Shown piece after piece: positions 11,363 to 23,403 of a stretch of DNA of 64,000 nucleotides. Each line of letters starts with the position of its first letter. Within the stretch, counting starts at the first letter, position 1. The position numbers were made by a program, and so were the translations under genes. The notes beneath the pieces were generated by a model. It made no database searches. It was given only the letters and a program-made list of their open reading frames with translations, and had not been told where the DNA came from. This DNA comes from Cordilura impudica (taxonomy: Eukaryota > Arthropoda > Insecta > Diptera > Scathophagidae): contig OY821519.1 in the NCBI GenBank assembly GCA_963682025.1, positions 191,589,867 through 191,653,866 on the forward strand. Reading direction: 5' to 3'.

Positions 11363-12161
11363 TTATACCCTCTACCACTTTTTGGTTTGGGTATAATGAC
11401 TTTGTGCTGCTGTTTGTAACTACCAAAAATATTTGACCTAGACCCATCTTTTATTATACGGATAGACTCAAAATCACTTTCTGAATCGATTTAGCGATAT
11501 CCGTCCGTCCGTCTGTCCATCTATGTGTCTACGTAAATTTTTAGTCAAAATACAGGTCGCAAATATGAATATATTTTGATCAGATTTGGTATATAAACTT
11601 TTACTGGCCATAGCATAAACGCTATCAAAATTGGTGAAATTCGATCCATGTCAGACCTAGTCCACATACAATTGACCCCTACGAAATCGACATAAATTGC
11701 CATAAGATCCAAATTGTCATATACATATATCTCAGTCAAATTGGGTATGTGTTTAATATGTTCATTAAACAATAGTCCAAAAATAAGCCCTATAGGACAA
11801 TTCTTAGTCATAGGCCCCATATAGAGCTGCTTCTCCATTTTCACTTAAATCTATCAAAAAACAAAAATATTGCACAGATTTTTCTCAAATTTGGTTTGTA
11901 TATATTTTTTCAAAATATAAGTGACTTTACCAAATACGGATAAGATCGGTCCATTTTTCGACCTAGTCCCCATATAAAAATAGCATCCGATATGAACTTT
12001 TTTCATATCTGCAACCAAAAAAATTAATAACAATGCCACTCAAATTTTGTTTATGCTTATTTTCTATGTTCAATTAGTTGGACCGAAGAGATAGGGTCTC
12101 TAAACCATGGTATAGGATATCGTATAATCGGTATAGATCGACTATAGTTTCCGTGCTTGTT
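11363..12161 (+). repeat. Family A repeat, copy 2
   Basis: Starts 'ttataccctctaccac', has the GTCC tract at 11502-11516, ends 'atcggtatagatcgactata' and 'gtgcttgtttt'. It lies head-to-tail with copy 1, only about 50 bp apart, and is more diverged at the palindrome. Confidence 0.75.
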
Positions 12162-12230
12162 TTTTATTGTTTTAATAACAAATCAAACGCACATCAATAT
12201 TTTTTTTTCTGTTTTTTGTATAGATCTATA

Positions 12231-12390
12231 TGTGACCTTCTCCGAGAAAAGGGACCCAGTGTGTGAAAATTAAGTGTTGAGAAAAAAAATGCATTTAAAG
12301 TTTCTACACCCCTTTAGTTACCAGAATCCACCGTTTTTTACTCAACCCGTTTTTTGACACACTGGGTCACTTTTCTCGGAGAAGGTCACA
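12231..12390. mobile_element. 160-bp MITE with TGTGACC inverted ends
   Basis: Left arm 'TGTGACCTTCTCCGAGAAAA' continues to 'gggacccagtgtgtg'. The right arm is its inverted copy ('cacacactgggtcacttttc' type, then 'tcggagaaggtcaca'). The arms are about 40 bp with a short loop. It is flanked by TATA on both sides, consistent with a TA target duplication as in Tc1/mariner-type MITEs. A relative lies at 33151-33289. Confidence 0.8.
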
Positions 12391-12647
12391 TATACATATG
12401 TATATAAAATTCATTTTCTGTTTATTTGTTTGTTTGTTTGACCGCTATACAAATTTTTATTTTTAAACGGATTTGTCAGAAATTTGGTGGACACGATCTC
12501 TGTAGTCCACGAAAGTTGCCATATGATTCTTACGGCCACGCCTACTTTTACGCCCACTTTTTTATAAAACTAATTTTCTGTTTTTTTGTGCATTTGTTCG
12601 CTATACAAATTTGTATTTTTCAACGGATTTCTCTGTAATTTGGTTCA

Positions 12648-12905
12648 CACGGGAATAACTTCACGATGAAAAAATTCCCCAAATTTTAAAAAGGTCCCAA
12701 AATAAATGAACAAATTCCCTATTTTTTTTTAAACGAAATAAAAAAATTAACTTACTCCCCAAATTCGTTCTTGAATTTTTACATTAATTTATATAATGAA
12801 TATTGTTAAATATTTATTTAGGTGAAAATTTGCATTCTGATCTCAATATCTGTCCTGCAATACATGCATTTAAAATGTGTATTACTTTCAAGACAAGCTG
12901 AATCC
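12648..12905. repeat. Partial copy of the left part of the CAGGCGC element
   Basis: 'gaataacttcacgatgaaaa', 'aacaaattccc' and 'ctcaatatctgtcctgcaat' match, in order and same orientation, the segment 13168-13300 of the neighbouring element. The terminal CAGGCGC is missing. Confidence 0.55.
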
Positions 12906-13095
12906 AGGGAATCGTTTTTCTCATAGACAATTTTATGTCGCCTACTCCAGAGCATAATATTTTCGTGTATGCGCCAGAAGGAAAAACCAGAAATGTTGTA
13001 TATCACAAAGCTATAGAATAACTAAAATTCGTAACTTTTAGACATCATACACTCAAAATACTCCATGCATAAACATATTTAGTTGTAATAGTATG

Positions 13096-14000
13096 CAGGC
13101 GCCGAGTGCTTAGTCTCTAGTGAATAAATTCTCCAAAAAAAGTGAATTTCTTCCCCAAAAAATTGGGGAATAATTTCACGATGAACAAATTCCCCAAATT
13201 TAGAAAATGTCTCCGAAAGAAATGAACAAATTCTCCATACTTCTCTCAATATCTGTCCTACAACAAATTTATTTAATAGCTGTATTCTTTTCAATAACAT
13301 CATGACGGTGCGCGGAATCGGGTTGGCTAAAATATCGGCGCTCGCGAAACAGAGCTTAGTAAAATATCGGAATAATCTGAAAAATATAATTTAGCAGTTA
13401 CAATAAGTTGACAACGACTGCGCGATAGCATTGGTGTGGCTGCCAAACGCGCGGACGTGCCGCGCTCGCGAACACAGCTCAGCTAAAATATCGGAATGAT
13501 CCAAAATATATATTTTGGCGATTAAAATAAGTTGACGCTAACTGCGCGGCAGAACGGGTGTAGCTACCAAACGCGGCACAATTTTAAACGTTGCATTAAT
13601 TTTCCATTTTTGAAAGTTCTATAAATTTAAAGTCTTTGCTCAATGATGATCACTTATTGAATGAAGTAATTAAATTTTTAAAAGTTCTGATTCCTTTAAT
13701 TTGCAAACGATTCCATTATATTTGATGTTTACAAAATAAATAAGATTAAAAAAAAAAACTTCAACCGGTATCGCAACTTATTTTTGAAGTATTTTTGCCG
13801 TAGCGTCTTTTAAAAAATTCTAAATTAAAAAATCAAAAAATTTTAAATTGAAATAAAAAATGAATTTACTCCCCAAAAAACGTAAACATTGGTGAATTTT
13901 TTTTATCATGAGCAAATTCCCTAATCCGATACAAATTTTTGGGGAGAAAGTTAATTATTTTGTGGAATTTGTTCATTGGGCACTAAGTACTCAGCGCCTG
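13096..14000. mobile_element. 905-bp non-coding DNA transposon with CAGGCGC terminal inverted repeats
   Basis: The left end CAGGCGCCGAGTGCTTAGT and the right end, reversed, CAGGCGCTGAGTACTTAGT match over about 19 bp. They continue as a weaker inverted repeat through 'TGAA-AAATTC' and 'CCCCAAAA' motifs for over 60 bp. No transposase frame. No clear target duplication (left flank 'atagtatg', right flank 'gtaaatat'). Superfamily not assigned; hAT-like is possible from the CAG start but unproved. Confidence 0.65.
13338..13585. repeat. Two-copy tandem repeat, period 124 bp, locally GC-rich
   Basis: 'gcgctcgcgaa' begins at 13338 and again at 13462. Both units run through 'aaaatatcggaat', 'aataagttgac', 'actgcgcg' and 'gctaccaaacgcg'. 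The units are noticeably richer in CpG than the surrounding AT-rich DNA and lie in the middle of the CAGGCGC element. Confidence 0.75.
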
Positions 14001-15304
14001 GTAAATATAGTAAACCATTTTCCAAGTCAAAAGCCTTTGGATCTCGGGCAAGACCGGTAAAAACAGCTAGTTTATATTAATTTTTTTAATAGCACGTTTT
14101 TCATTTCTATGAAAATAGATAATAAAATATGTGATGAATTATATTATTTTTAGTACAAAAAAATATTACCCTCAGTTTTTGATGCATCTATTTCAACTAT
14201 AAAATCACTATTAATTTTTTTTTAAACGTTTTTATCATTCGGTGCTATTTAAATGACTGCACTTGCGCAGAGTTTTTTTATTATTTCGCTCATTAGAAAA
14301 GCACCGTAATTTTTTTTTGCATTAGTCAATAGTGATTTGGTCAGTATTTTCCGATCTAATAAACTAAAAGTACTAAAAATTCCCTTTTTATAAATTTCAG
14401 ATACTTTGGACTTCAATTCGCAATGATATTCATTAATTGAGCTGATAGATTCTGATTCAACACGATGTATTCTAAGCAAATACATAGTAAAACAATTTAA
14501 ATTTATTCAGTAGTATTATTAGACTGCTGAATAACTATCGAGCTACAATAATTTATTTCATAAGCTATGACTCTTAGCTAACTTAGTTGGGGAAAGTTAA
14601 ATAAATATCAGCTTCTGAACTTTAAACATGCAATTTGTAGCTTCATTTCAAGGTTAACACGCACACAGAAATACTAAGAGTCTTAATTAACTTTTGTACA
14701 CAACAACTCAACTCTAATACGCAACCCCCATAATACTGTTCGTAATATTTCTAATATCATAGTCTTACTAAAAATGCTACATTGAATCGAAAATGTAAAA
14801 ATATCCATTTACTTGAGTAATCATCGCAACGCAAATATATTCTCTTTAAGAGTTTAATATCTTAAAGAACACGTAAGTATTTGTGTATTTCATGTTTATC
14901 ACACAACAGAAAATAATTTCTTGTTTACGTTTCCTTTAAGATATTCTACTAAATAAACCACATCAACCTTTAGGCCCGTTTAATTTGGCGCTTTCTATCA
15001 TTCCTTTGTTATGTGACAACAAGTGATAAAAAGTACTCCCCATCAAATTGATTGTGTATCTGAAACTCAACACATGACATCACTTAATCATCTTAGTCAA
15101 ATACTTACACGACTAACAATAGTTCAGTACAACTACTACATCTAAATATAATCAAAATCACTATACTCGTTAGCTAGTAATTCCCTGTTAAGGCCCTGCC
15201 TAAGGGGTCTGTGTGTCCTTGCGTTCATACGCATAAGTAATGGCAGCCATGGCTACGGAATTTTAATGAAAGAAAAGAAGGAAATAAAATAAATTCTGTA
15301 AAAT
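14001..15304. other. No recognisable gene (about 1.3 kb)
   Basis: One minus-strand frame of 78 codons (14485-14249) has no recognisable motif. The rest is AT-rich with no repeats of note. Confidence 0.5.
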
Positions 15305-15365
15305 ACTTAGTAGTCGGTTCAACTCGACTATATGATAACCTATACTATAAGATCCACAAATAGTA
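15305..15365 (-). repeat. 3'-end fragment of a family A repeat
   Basis: 'agtcggttcaactcgactat' followed by 'gataacctatacta' corresponds to the palindrome plus 3' subterminal repeat, read on the minus strand. Confidence 0.55.
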
Positions 15366-16030
15366 GTCGTGGTTTAATGCTCGTATACATGTGATAAGAT
15401 GCATAAAAATAAGTATCTACAAAGGATCGAACTAAATTATCATGTTTTTTTTTTTCAGCAAGTATATAGATATATAAAAGATAACATTTTACGGATTCTT
15501 TCCGGAAACCATTTCACTGCCACTGCCTTTGATACATCGCCGTTTAAAATCACATTTTTTGACCCCTACTTTGTGTTTTTCTACTCCCTTTTCACAAGAG
15601 CACCAATGTATCTACTCTGACCTAAGCACCGGAGAATTTGGAGGATTTACCCGCACATACCTTGGTTCAAAAACCAGCATATTGTTCTTGTGTCACTTAA
15701 GATGCCAAATTAGTGATAACATTTGTAGGCACGATGCGTTGGTTTATGAGAAGAAGGAGTCCATTTTACAAACACTCCCTTAATATAAATTTCGGTATTT
15801 TTGTAATAAACGTTTTTCCTCTTTTGACGCAAATGCATGTAGCTTGCCATACCCGGATTTTTTTATTTTTTAAGCTTCGTCTCCATTGGGATTATAAACT
15901 GCTCTCCAATATAATCTCGAGCAGTAGCAACATAAAAATTTTGACCAGGAGGCGGAAAAAAATCTGCCAGTACATACGTTTATTCATCTAGTATGCAGCA
16001 GTAGTATGTTCTTATGAAACATGATTTAAA
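15366..16030. other. Unassigned; several short overlapping frames
   Basis: Three overlapping plus-strand frames of 73-92 codons (15399-15991) show no known domain. The segment adjoins a possible LTR-element relic, so it may be decayed retroelement DNA. Confidence 0.3.
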
Positions 16031-16200
16031 TTTCCGTGATCTGTTTTTGACCTCTAAATTTTTGGAAGCATACCTAACTGGAACTATTTGGACTTTATGT
16101 TTCTTCAATCCGACGTCGGCTTTATCTATTCCTACCAAATAGTCCGAGCACTGAGCTTACCGGGCTGCTTTTACTGGAGCTCTTTTTAATATGGTTTCTT
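16030..16200 (-). pseudogene. Possible Gypsy-type RNase H-region relic
   Basis: The minus-strand frame reads 'TILKRAPVKAAR', stop, then 'GIDKADVGL' and 'PVRYASKNLEVKNRS'. In Gypsy-type Pol the RT-RNase H junction has the order 'LK.APVL..PD', 'TDAS..G.GAVL', 'PI.YASR.L...E.NYS'. The spacing and the PV-x-YAS-x-x-L block fit, but the RNase H Asp context is poor and the match is short. Inference only. Confidence 0.35.
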
Positions 16201-16380
16201 TTTCTTACAATCATTTTTTATTCCCTAGTATGGTTTTCTAACAGTCATCAATTTCGGCTCTAGGAAAATGAAATGTTGCCCCAAAATATCAAAAATGAAC
16301 CAAGAATATGAAAAATGTTTTAAAAAAATCCACAAAATTAATCAATATTTTCCATATGAAAATTTACTCAAACATCAATA

Positions 16381-17178
16381 AAAACAAGTAAGAAAATTAT
16401 AGTCGGTCTAGACCGACTATATGATACCCTATACCATGCGTTTAGAGACCCTATCTCTCAGGCCCAACTAACTGGAAATAGAAAATAAGCATAAACCAAA
16501 TTTGAGTGGGATTTTTATTAATTTTTTTTGGCTGCAGATATGAAAAAGTTCATACCGGACGCTATATCTATATGGGGACTAGGCCCAAAAATGGATCCTG
16601 ACCATGTTTGTTAAAGTCTTTTGTATTTTGCAAAAATATATACAAACAAAATTTGAGAAAAATCCGTGCAATATTTTTGTTTTTGATAGATTTAAGTGAA
16701 GATCGGGAAGCAGCTCTATATGGGGCCTATGGCTAAGAGTTGTCCCATAGGGATCATTTTTGGATTACTAATTAATGGATGTAATAAACACATACAAACC
16801 AAGTTTGACTAAGTTTTATATGACAATTTGGATCTTATGGCAGTTTAAGTCGATTTCATAGGGGTCATTTGTATGGGGGCTAGGCTTGAACATGGACCGA
16901 TTCTCACCAATTTCATAGCGTTCATCCAATGGCCGATAAAAGCTTATATACCAAATTTTATCAAAATATATTCATATTTGCGACCTGCAGTTTGATTAGA
17001 AGCTTTACATGGACACACAGACGGACGGACGGACGGACGGACATCGTTAAATCCAATCACAAAATGATTCTGATTCGATCGGTATAATAAAAGATGGGTC
17101 TAGGGCAAATATTTTTGGTAGTTACAAACAGCAGCACAAAGTCATTATACCCAAACCACATAGTGGTATAGGGTATAA
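16381..17178 (-). repeat. Family A repeat, copy 3 (well preserved)
   Basis: Read on the minus strand: starts 'ataccctataccactatgtg' (17178-17155 region), GTCC tract 17021-17042, perfect palindrome GTCGGTCTAGACCGAC (16402-16417), terminus TTACTTGTTTT at 16381. Confidence 0.8.
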
Positions 17179-19101
17179 TTATGCAAAACTAAATATTTAT
17201 TAATGTAGAAGTTTATTTTTCATTATAAATAATATTATACAATGAATTAATTTTGCTTATGTAATTTATTCATATAAAAACATAGTATAGAGTTAAAAAA
17301 ATAATTCAGGAGTGGGCAGTAAAACGATCGCAATCCCTTTCGCCAAACTAGTTGCTTGCATTTTGAAAACGCTGGATGTACCTTGCCCTAACCCACTTTT
17401 AAAAGCTAAAAATTAGCCAAAAAATAAGAAACCTAGCCCAAAAATTGTGTCATTTCTTATATTTTCATTTCAAGGAAGTTTGTATGGGAGAGTTTTTTGG
17501 GCCATTTTTAATTTTTTTGGTTGGGCGATATTTCCTAGAGTCAAACAGATTGCAAACAGATTGACGTTAGACCTTTACTTCTTTGGCCAACTTCTAGGAC
17601 CATGTTGGATTTTGTTAAAATAATTATAATTTTAGGACGTACTTATATTCCATCTCTCATTTTATCAAAATAACAATAAATGAACAAGGTTGTCATTAAA
17701 TATAACTGACATATTTTTCGAACCAAAAATTAAATGGCATTTGCGAAAAAAAAGTTAAGAGGAAAAACGCGTGTTAAGTTTTTTCGATCCCCAAAATTTT
17801 TTTGCCAAGAAATTATTTGTAATGCCTGGTCTTCATTATGTCATTTTCAATGGCACTTGTTCTCAATTATTGTCCGTTGTATAAAAACGGGTTTTAATGT
17901 CTTGTCATTTACAACCCCTGGCATTATTTGACATCTGAAATGAAATTGCCAGCATGTTGGTAATTTGTTTGTGTTTGACAGCCGGATTTTTTGTTCGTTT
18001 ATAAGATGTAATGAATACGTAATGAATAGAAAATTACGAGATGTCAGTTGAGGCAATTGTTTGTTGTCAGCTTATATGACGGTGAAAACCAGGCATGAGG
18101 TTTCGAAAATATATTTAAAATAAATTTTACAAAAAACATTCCAATTTTATATATACAGATATATTTAAATAAATAGCGGTAGGTTGCTTTATATTTAGAT
18201 AATGACTAATATTATTCCCACATTATTTAGATTTAATATATACTCATATATACTGATATACTCATTCTTACGCGAGTCTGATAATGGGCCACATATATAT
18301 GAGAGGTACATCTGATCACCACTTTTTCCTTACAAAAAATATACCGAATATTATCAACATGCAATTTCAGTTCCGATTTGTGGTTTGTGTGCACAGTTTA
18401 CATGGATACACACATAGAAATAATTTGACAGACTTACACTTAAACCCAAAAAGTACAAACGTTTCGTGTATCAAATATTTCATTATATAGCGACCACAAC
18501 TTGGTATAGGGTATAACTAAAACCTATTGAGTAACAAATACCACCATAACTCTTTTACACTAGAGAAAAATATTAAAGTCTTCTTAAAAGAATGCATTAA
18601 AATGTGAAACAAATAAATTCTGTAGCTTAGCTAACTAGTTAACGAGAAATGTTCCACAACTTAGGCTTCTGGATTTTTTCAATCCCGAAATATTACAATC
18701 GGTTTTAATACCGCAAAGGCCAAAGTTTTTAATCACATGATCTTTAGTGGGTGAAATCATGTCTGAAAAAGATTTTTTCTTACTTTTAGATAAAATATGC
18801 AGAAGCTATGTATTATTTTTAATCCACATTTAACTTGTGAGTTCGCATTGATTCCTGATGTCCTCCGACCGGTATGAAATTTGCACCAAGGTTTGTCCTA
18901 TTGGATAGTAGCTTAGACACAATTTTTCAACAAGATCGGTCGAGAACTCTCTTAGTTAGAGGCGGTCAAAATTTGGCATTTTGGCCACACAGGTGTTTTT
19001 TGTCATCCATATAACTTTTATTGTTCTTAGAAAATTTGTCCCAAATAGCTTAAATATTTAGCTATTTCTTCAATATTTCAAAAAAAAAGAAATAATAAAA
19101 A
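17179..19101. other. No gene; weak repeats only
   Basis: Contains a possible MITE-like inverted repeat (separate entry), a short family A end on the minus strand near 18490-18515 ('ggtatagggtataa'), and otherwise AT-rich sequence with frames of 70 codons or fewer and no motif. Confidence 0.45.
17822..18100. repeat. Possible short inverted-repeat element (about 280 bp)
   Basis: 'aatgcctggtcttcatt' on the left and 'gtgaaaaccaggcatgag' on the right are inverted matches over about 15 bp (ATGCCTGGT-TTCA). No coding content and no second copy noticed in the window. Could be coincidental. Confidence 0.35.
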
Positions 19102-19472
19102 CTAAGTAAGAAAATTATAGTCGGTCTGACTAACTATACGATACCCTATACCATTCGTTTAGACACCCTATGTGTTAGGCCCATCTAATTGGATATAGAA
19201 AATAAGCATAAACTAAATTTGGCATTTTTATTAATTTTTCTGGCACAGATATGAAAAAGTTCATATCGGATGCTATATCTATATGGGGACTAGGTACAAA
19301 AATGGACCGATCCTGACCATGGTTGGCAATGTCTCTTGTATTTTGCAAAAATATATACAAACAAAATTTGAGATGAATCAGTGCAATATTTTTGTTTTTT
19401 TTATAGATTTAAGTGAAGATCGGGAAGCAGATCTATATGGGGCCTATGACTAAGAGTTGTCCGATAGGAATC
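19102..19472 (-). repeat. Family A repeat, copy 4, 3' half (split by copia)
   Basis: Begins with the TTACTTAG-type terminus (minus strand) and a decayed palindrome ('gtcggtctgactaac'). It runs to 'ccgataggaatc' at 19472, where the copia LTR starts. The remainder resumes at 23404. Confidence 0.8.
19468..19472. repeat. 5-bp target-site duplication (GAATC), left
   Basis: GAATC immediately precedes the 5' LTR and is repeated immediately after the 3' LTR at 23404-23408. Other family A copies carry a single GGATC/GAATC there, so this is a true insertion duplication. Confidence 0.9.
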
Positions 19473-19676
19473 TGTTGTTATATACTTTATTTGAAATACT
19501 GTTTACAACTTTATTATTTTTGTATTGTTAAATAAGAAACATATTGTTCATTGAATTTGTAGTTATAAATATTTTTCATTTTTTCTTTACTTCAATTTGA
19601 ACTGTTAATAAAACAACACCAATTTATATACACATTCTTAAATAGATTGTTTCATTTGAATATTAATAAAACAATA
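19473..19676 (+). repeat. Copia 5' LTR (204 bp)
   Basis: Starts TGTTGTTATATAC and ends AAAACAATA. The CA-type end is replaced by ATA, as fixed by the position of the target duplication. Two AATAAA motifs lie in the last third. Confidence 0.92.
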
Positions 19677-19690
19677 GGTTATGGGCCCAG
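19677..19690 (+). other. Primer-binding site (initiator tRNA-Met internal type)
   Basis: GGTTATGGGCCCAG directly abuts the 5' LTR. It equals the primer-binding site of Drosophila copia, which pairs with an internal stretch of initiator tRNA-Met rather than the tRNA 3' end (established for copia). Confidence 0.9.
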
Positions 19691-19837
19691 GACCATAACA
19701 GGAATACGAAGTATTATAAAATATTTAAGAAGTGTAAAACGAAGGCTAATTCAATTTGGTGGAATTTTGAAGTGGTAACACATTTATCTGGAAGCTGTTA
19801 CATAAGGGCAGATAAAAATAAATTTGAAGCTAAAAAT

Positions 19838-22800
19838 ATGACGACACACACTGGAAAGATCCCTCGTTTCAATGGATCGAATTACGGAACTTGGAAGGCT
19901 CAAATTGAGGCCATTTTGCACAAGAACCGATTTTTAAAGATGGTGTTAGGAAAAGAGAACAAACCCGAAATAAGTCCATTGACGCAATCAGCTACAACAG
20001 CAGAGAAAAAAGAATATGAAAGTAAGCTAAAATTGCTCGAAGAATTTATCGACAAGGACTTGGATGCCAGAGCAGAGATCCTTATTGCATTAGAGCCCAA
20101 TATTGTATTGATGGTAAAAAATTTCAAGACGTCACAAGAAATATGGAAATATCTAGAAGAAACCTATAATCGTAAGTCTATGAGACGCAAGGCAGAATCA
20201 TACCGTAAGTTATTAAATTTAAGAATGGGTGATAATCAAACTATTACACAATTTTTAATTGAATTTGACATGTGTATATCATGTCCGTCCGAGATGGATG
20301 TTAAGTTAGACGAAGACTTGCTTATTGTTTTGCTACTGGATGCCTTATCAACCAAATTCAATCCAATTAAAGCTGCTGTGGACACTGCAAATGATTTTCC
20401 GGGGTTGACAACGCTACGAGCAAGATTACTGGAAATTGGAGACAAAAATGAAGAAAAAGTAGCAGAAAATATAGCAATGAAGGTCAACCGAAATTTTTTG
20501 AAGAAGAATTGGCAAGGTAACAAGAAAATGGAAAAAGAAGGTACGTCCAATTCATATTTTCCTTATAATTGTCATCGATGTGGGAAAAAAGGCCATATGG
20601 CTAAAAACTGTAGAGTTAGTTCAAACAAAGACAAGTTGAATTGCGTAGAAAACCACGCAGGGTTCATAGTAACCGCAGATAATATCAATTTAGATACTGT
20701 CCAGTCCGTAAACTCAACTAAATTTGATAGCTGGTGCATTGATAGTGGAGCAACTTCACACATGTGTAGTTTATCTGCACCATTCATATCAATAGACACT
20801 TCATATTGTGGAAAAGTTCAATTAGCAGATAAAAAGGAACTTAGCGTTCATGGGATTGGCACAGTAGAACTCAATGTAGAAGTTGATAATTTAATGAAAA
20901 AAGTGCACCTATACAACACTTTGTATATCCCTGACTTACGATGTAATTTGATATCCACTGGAAAAGCAACAGAAAGTGGTTGTAAGGTGGTAATGGCGGT
21001 GAATAGCGCTCGAATTTTGAAAGATGGCATGAAATTAATTGAAGCTTTTAAGGATAATGGCCTTTTTATTGTTAAATCAGCCAAAAATGTTGATCTTAAT
21101 GAAAAATGCACACAAATTTCCCAGGAACTTGAACAATGTGCAGGCAATAATGTAGAACTTTGGCATAAAAGATACGGGCACTTGAATTTGAAACAGTTAG
21201 GACAATTACAAACAGAGAAAATGGTAGTTGGCTTGCCAAAATTTAGAAAAAATCACTTAAATTGTATCGCCTGTATTCGTGGTAAACAAACAAGATTACC
21301 GTTTTCCCATAAGAAAGATAAATCGTCTAGCGAACTTTTAGGTCTGATACACACTGATTTATGTGGACCAATGAGGGTTGAATCCTTGAATAGAAAAATC
21401 TATTTTGCTACGTTTATTGACGATTTTTCGAGAAAAGTATTCGTGGTTTTTCTTAGAACAAAAGATATGTACCTGCAAGCATTTAAAGATTTCATGAAGC
21501 AAGCAGAAAACGAGACTGGTAAAAAGATTAAACTAATTCGTAGTGACAACGCCCGTGAATTAACATCACACGAATTTTCAAATTTCTTAAAGGATAATGG
21601 TATAAAGCGACAATTGACGGTAGAATACACTCCTCAGCAAAATGGAGTAGCCGAGCGAAGGAATCGCATACTAGTGGAAATGGCTAGATGTCTTATGCTA
21701 GAAGCGAATCTACCTCAATGCTTGTGGGCAGAACTTGTTCATACTGCTGCGTATATCAGAAATCGTTGTCCAACACTTCTAAATACTAATAAAACACCGG
21801 AAGAAATGTGGTTTGGAAAAATTCCTTCAGTTAGTCATTTGCGCCAGATTGGCTGTAAATCGTTTGTGTTGGATAAGAAACCAAACAAATCAAAGTGGGA
21901 AGCTAGAAGTCACCAATTTTATCTTGTTGGATATTCAGATGAATCAAAAGCCTACAGATTATGGCAAGCAGGTTCCAAACTTGTCATCAAAAGTAGAGAC
22001 GTCAAATTTTTAGAACACGAGCTTTATAGAAATGATAACGAAAATAAATCAAATGGCGATGGGTTTTATAATTTCCAATATAAAAGCGTATCTGAAATAT
22101 CGAATGCTGAAATGAATGCCGATGAGTCAGAAGGTGTTTTTGAAGACACATCAAATAAAAATGATATGACAAGTACCGAAAAGGACGAAAATTACTCAAG
22201 AGTACAAGAAATAGATGATGCTGGTTTAGGTCATAGTATTGAAAATCCTGTAAATTCTATTAAACAGAGATTGAGGTCTTGGACATTCGGTAAAAGTCAA
22301 GAAATAACAAATTCTATTAATGAAAAACATGATGATCCAAAAACGTTAAAAGAAGCTTTATCTTCAAATGACAGCAACGAGTGGCAAAGCGCGATACTGG
22401 ATGAATACAACTCTCTTATGAAAAATGGGACGTGGAAATTAACTGACTTACCACAAGGCCGAAAACCCGTAGGATGCAAATGGGTATTGAAATCGAAAGC
22501 AGACAAAATTAACCAAACTTACTATCAGGAAATTATTGGATCTTTGCTACATTTATCTGTACATAGTCGTCCAGATGTAACATGCAGCGTTAACTTGCTT
22601 TCCCAATTTTCACAAGATCCCAGAAAGCAGCACCTAAGCGCTGCACTACATATTATAAAATATCTTTATTCGACCAAAGACTCAGTATTAACATATAATA
22701 AAACAGGTTTAGAAATAGCAGGCTTTGTTGATGCCAATTGGGCGCAGGATGTATATGGTAGAAAATCACAAACTGGATTTTGTTTTATTTTCGCAGGTGG

Positions 22801-23083
22801 AGTCATTTCTTGGGAATCCAGAAAACAAAAGGTAATCGCTACATCTAGCGCAGAGGCGGAATATGTGGCTTTAACAGAGGCTGCAAAGGAAGCTTGTTAT
22901 CTCTCATATATATTGGAGGAATTAGGCTACAAGAATGAAAAACCAATTCAAGTATTTTCCGATTCTCAAAGTGCTCAACAAATGGCAAAATTTGGTGCTC
23001 ATCATTCAAGAACTAAACATATTCATTATAAATATCATTTCGTCAGAGATGCTGTTGAGAAGAAAATCATCGAACTTCAATAA
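19838..23083 (+). pseudogene. Copia gag-pol polyprotein, internally deleted (no RT core) and prematurely stopped
   Basis: Single frame with Gag, protease, integrase and RNase H. I prefer the ATG at 19838 ('MTTHTGKIPRFNGSNYGTW'), the usual copia Gag start; an in-frame ATG at 19772 is also open. CCHC knuckle 'CHRCGKKGHMAKNC' at 20570-20611; protease DSG at 20741; integrase HHCC zone near 21160-21290 and D,D35E at 21356, 21545 and 21653; RNase H Asp at 22730 and 'SSAEAEY' near 22846. Near 22505-22515 the frame passes from 'GCKWVLKSKADKIN' directly to 'YYQEIIGSLLHL', so over 200 residues of RT, including the YVDD box, are missing in frame. A TAA at 23081 interrupts the conserved tail; 'MSTNEMPADALTK' follows in frame to 23182. 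Confidence 0.93.
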
Positions 23084-23187
23084 ATGTCAACTAATGAGAT
23101 GCCGGCAGATGCCTTGACAAAACCTGTGGCAAAAATCAAACACAAACTATGTAGTCTTAAATTTGGCATGGTTCAAAAGTAAATAAA

Positions 23188-23199
23188 GTTGAGGAGGCA
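23188..23199 (+). other. Copia polypurine tract
   Basis: GTTGAGGAGGCA just before the 3' LTR; purine-rich apart from the ends, the expected plus-strand primer site. Confidence 0.75.
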
Positions 23200-23403
23200 T
23201 GTTGTTATATACTTTATTTGAAATACTGTTTACAACTTTATTATTTTTGTATTGTTAAATAAGAAACATATTGTTCATTGAATTTGTAGTTATAAATATT
23301 TTTCATTTTTTGCTTACTTCAATTTGAACTGTTAATAAAACAACACCAATTTATATACACATTCTTAAATAGATTGTTTCATTTGAATATTAATAAAACA
23401 ATA
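23200..23403 (+). repeat. Copia 3' LTR (204 bp)
   Basis: Same length and sequence as the 5' LTR except for two adjacent bases near the middle (23315-23316 region). Followed by GAATC (23404-23408). Confidence 0.92.

Larger units (their letters stand above)
19473..23403 (+). mobile_element. Ty1/copia LTR retrotransposon with RT core deleted
   Basis: 3,931 bp: 5' LTR (19473-19676), primer-binding site, one long gag-pol frame, polypurine tract, 3' LTR (23200-23403), flanked by GAATC duplications. The LTRs have equal length and differ only at two adjacent bases (CT against GC). The insertion is therefore recent and lies inside an older family A repeat. Pol lacks the RT palm and the last codons of the frame are cut off by a stop, so this copy cannot replicate by itself. 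Confidence 0.95.

Noticed and set aside
14249..14485. Minus frame of 78 codons with balanced composition
   Set aside because: No recognisable motif or neighbouring exon; kept only as unassigned sequence.
19772..19837. Earlier in-frame ATG for copia Gag
   Set aside because: The second ATG (19838) gives the 'GKIPRFNGSNY' start usual for copia-type Gag; the extra 22 codons look like leader.
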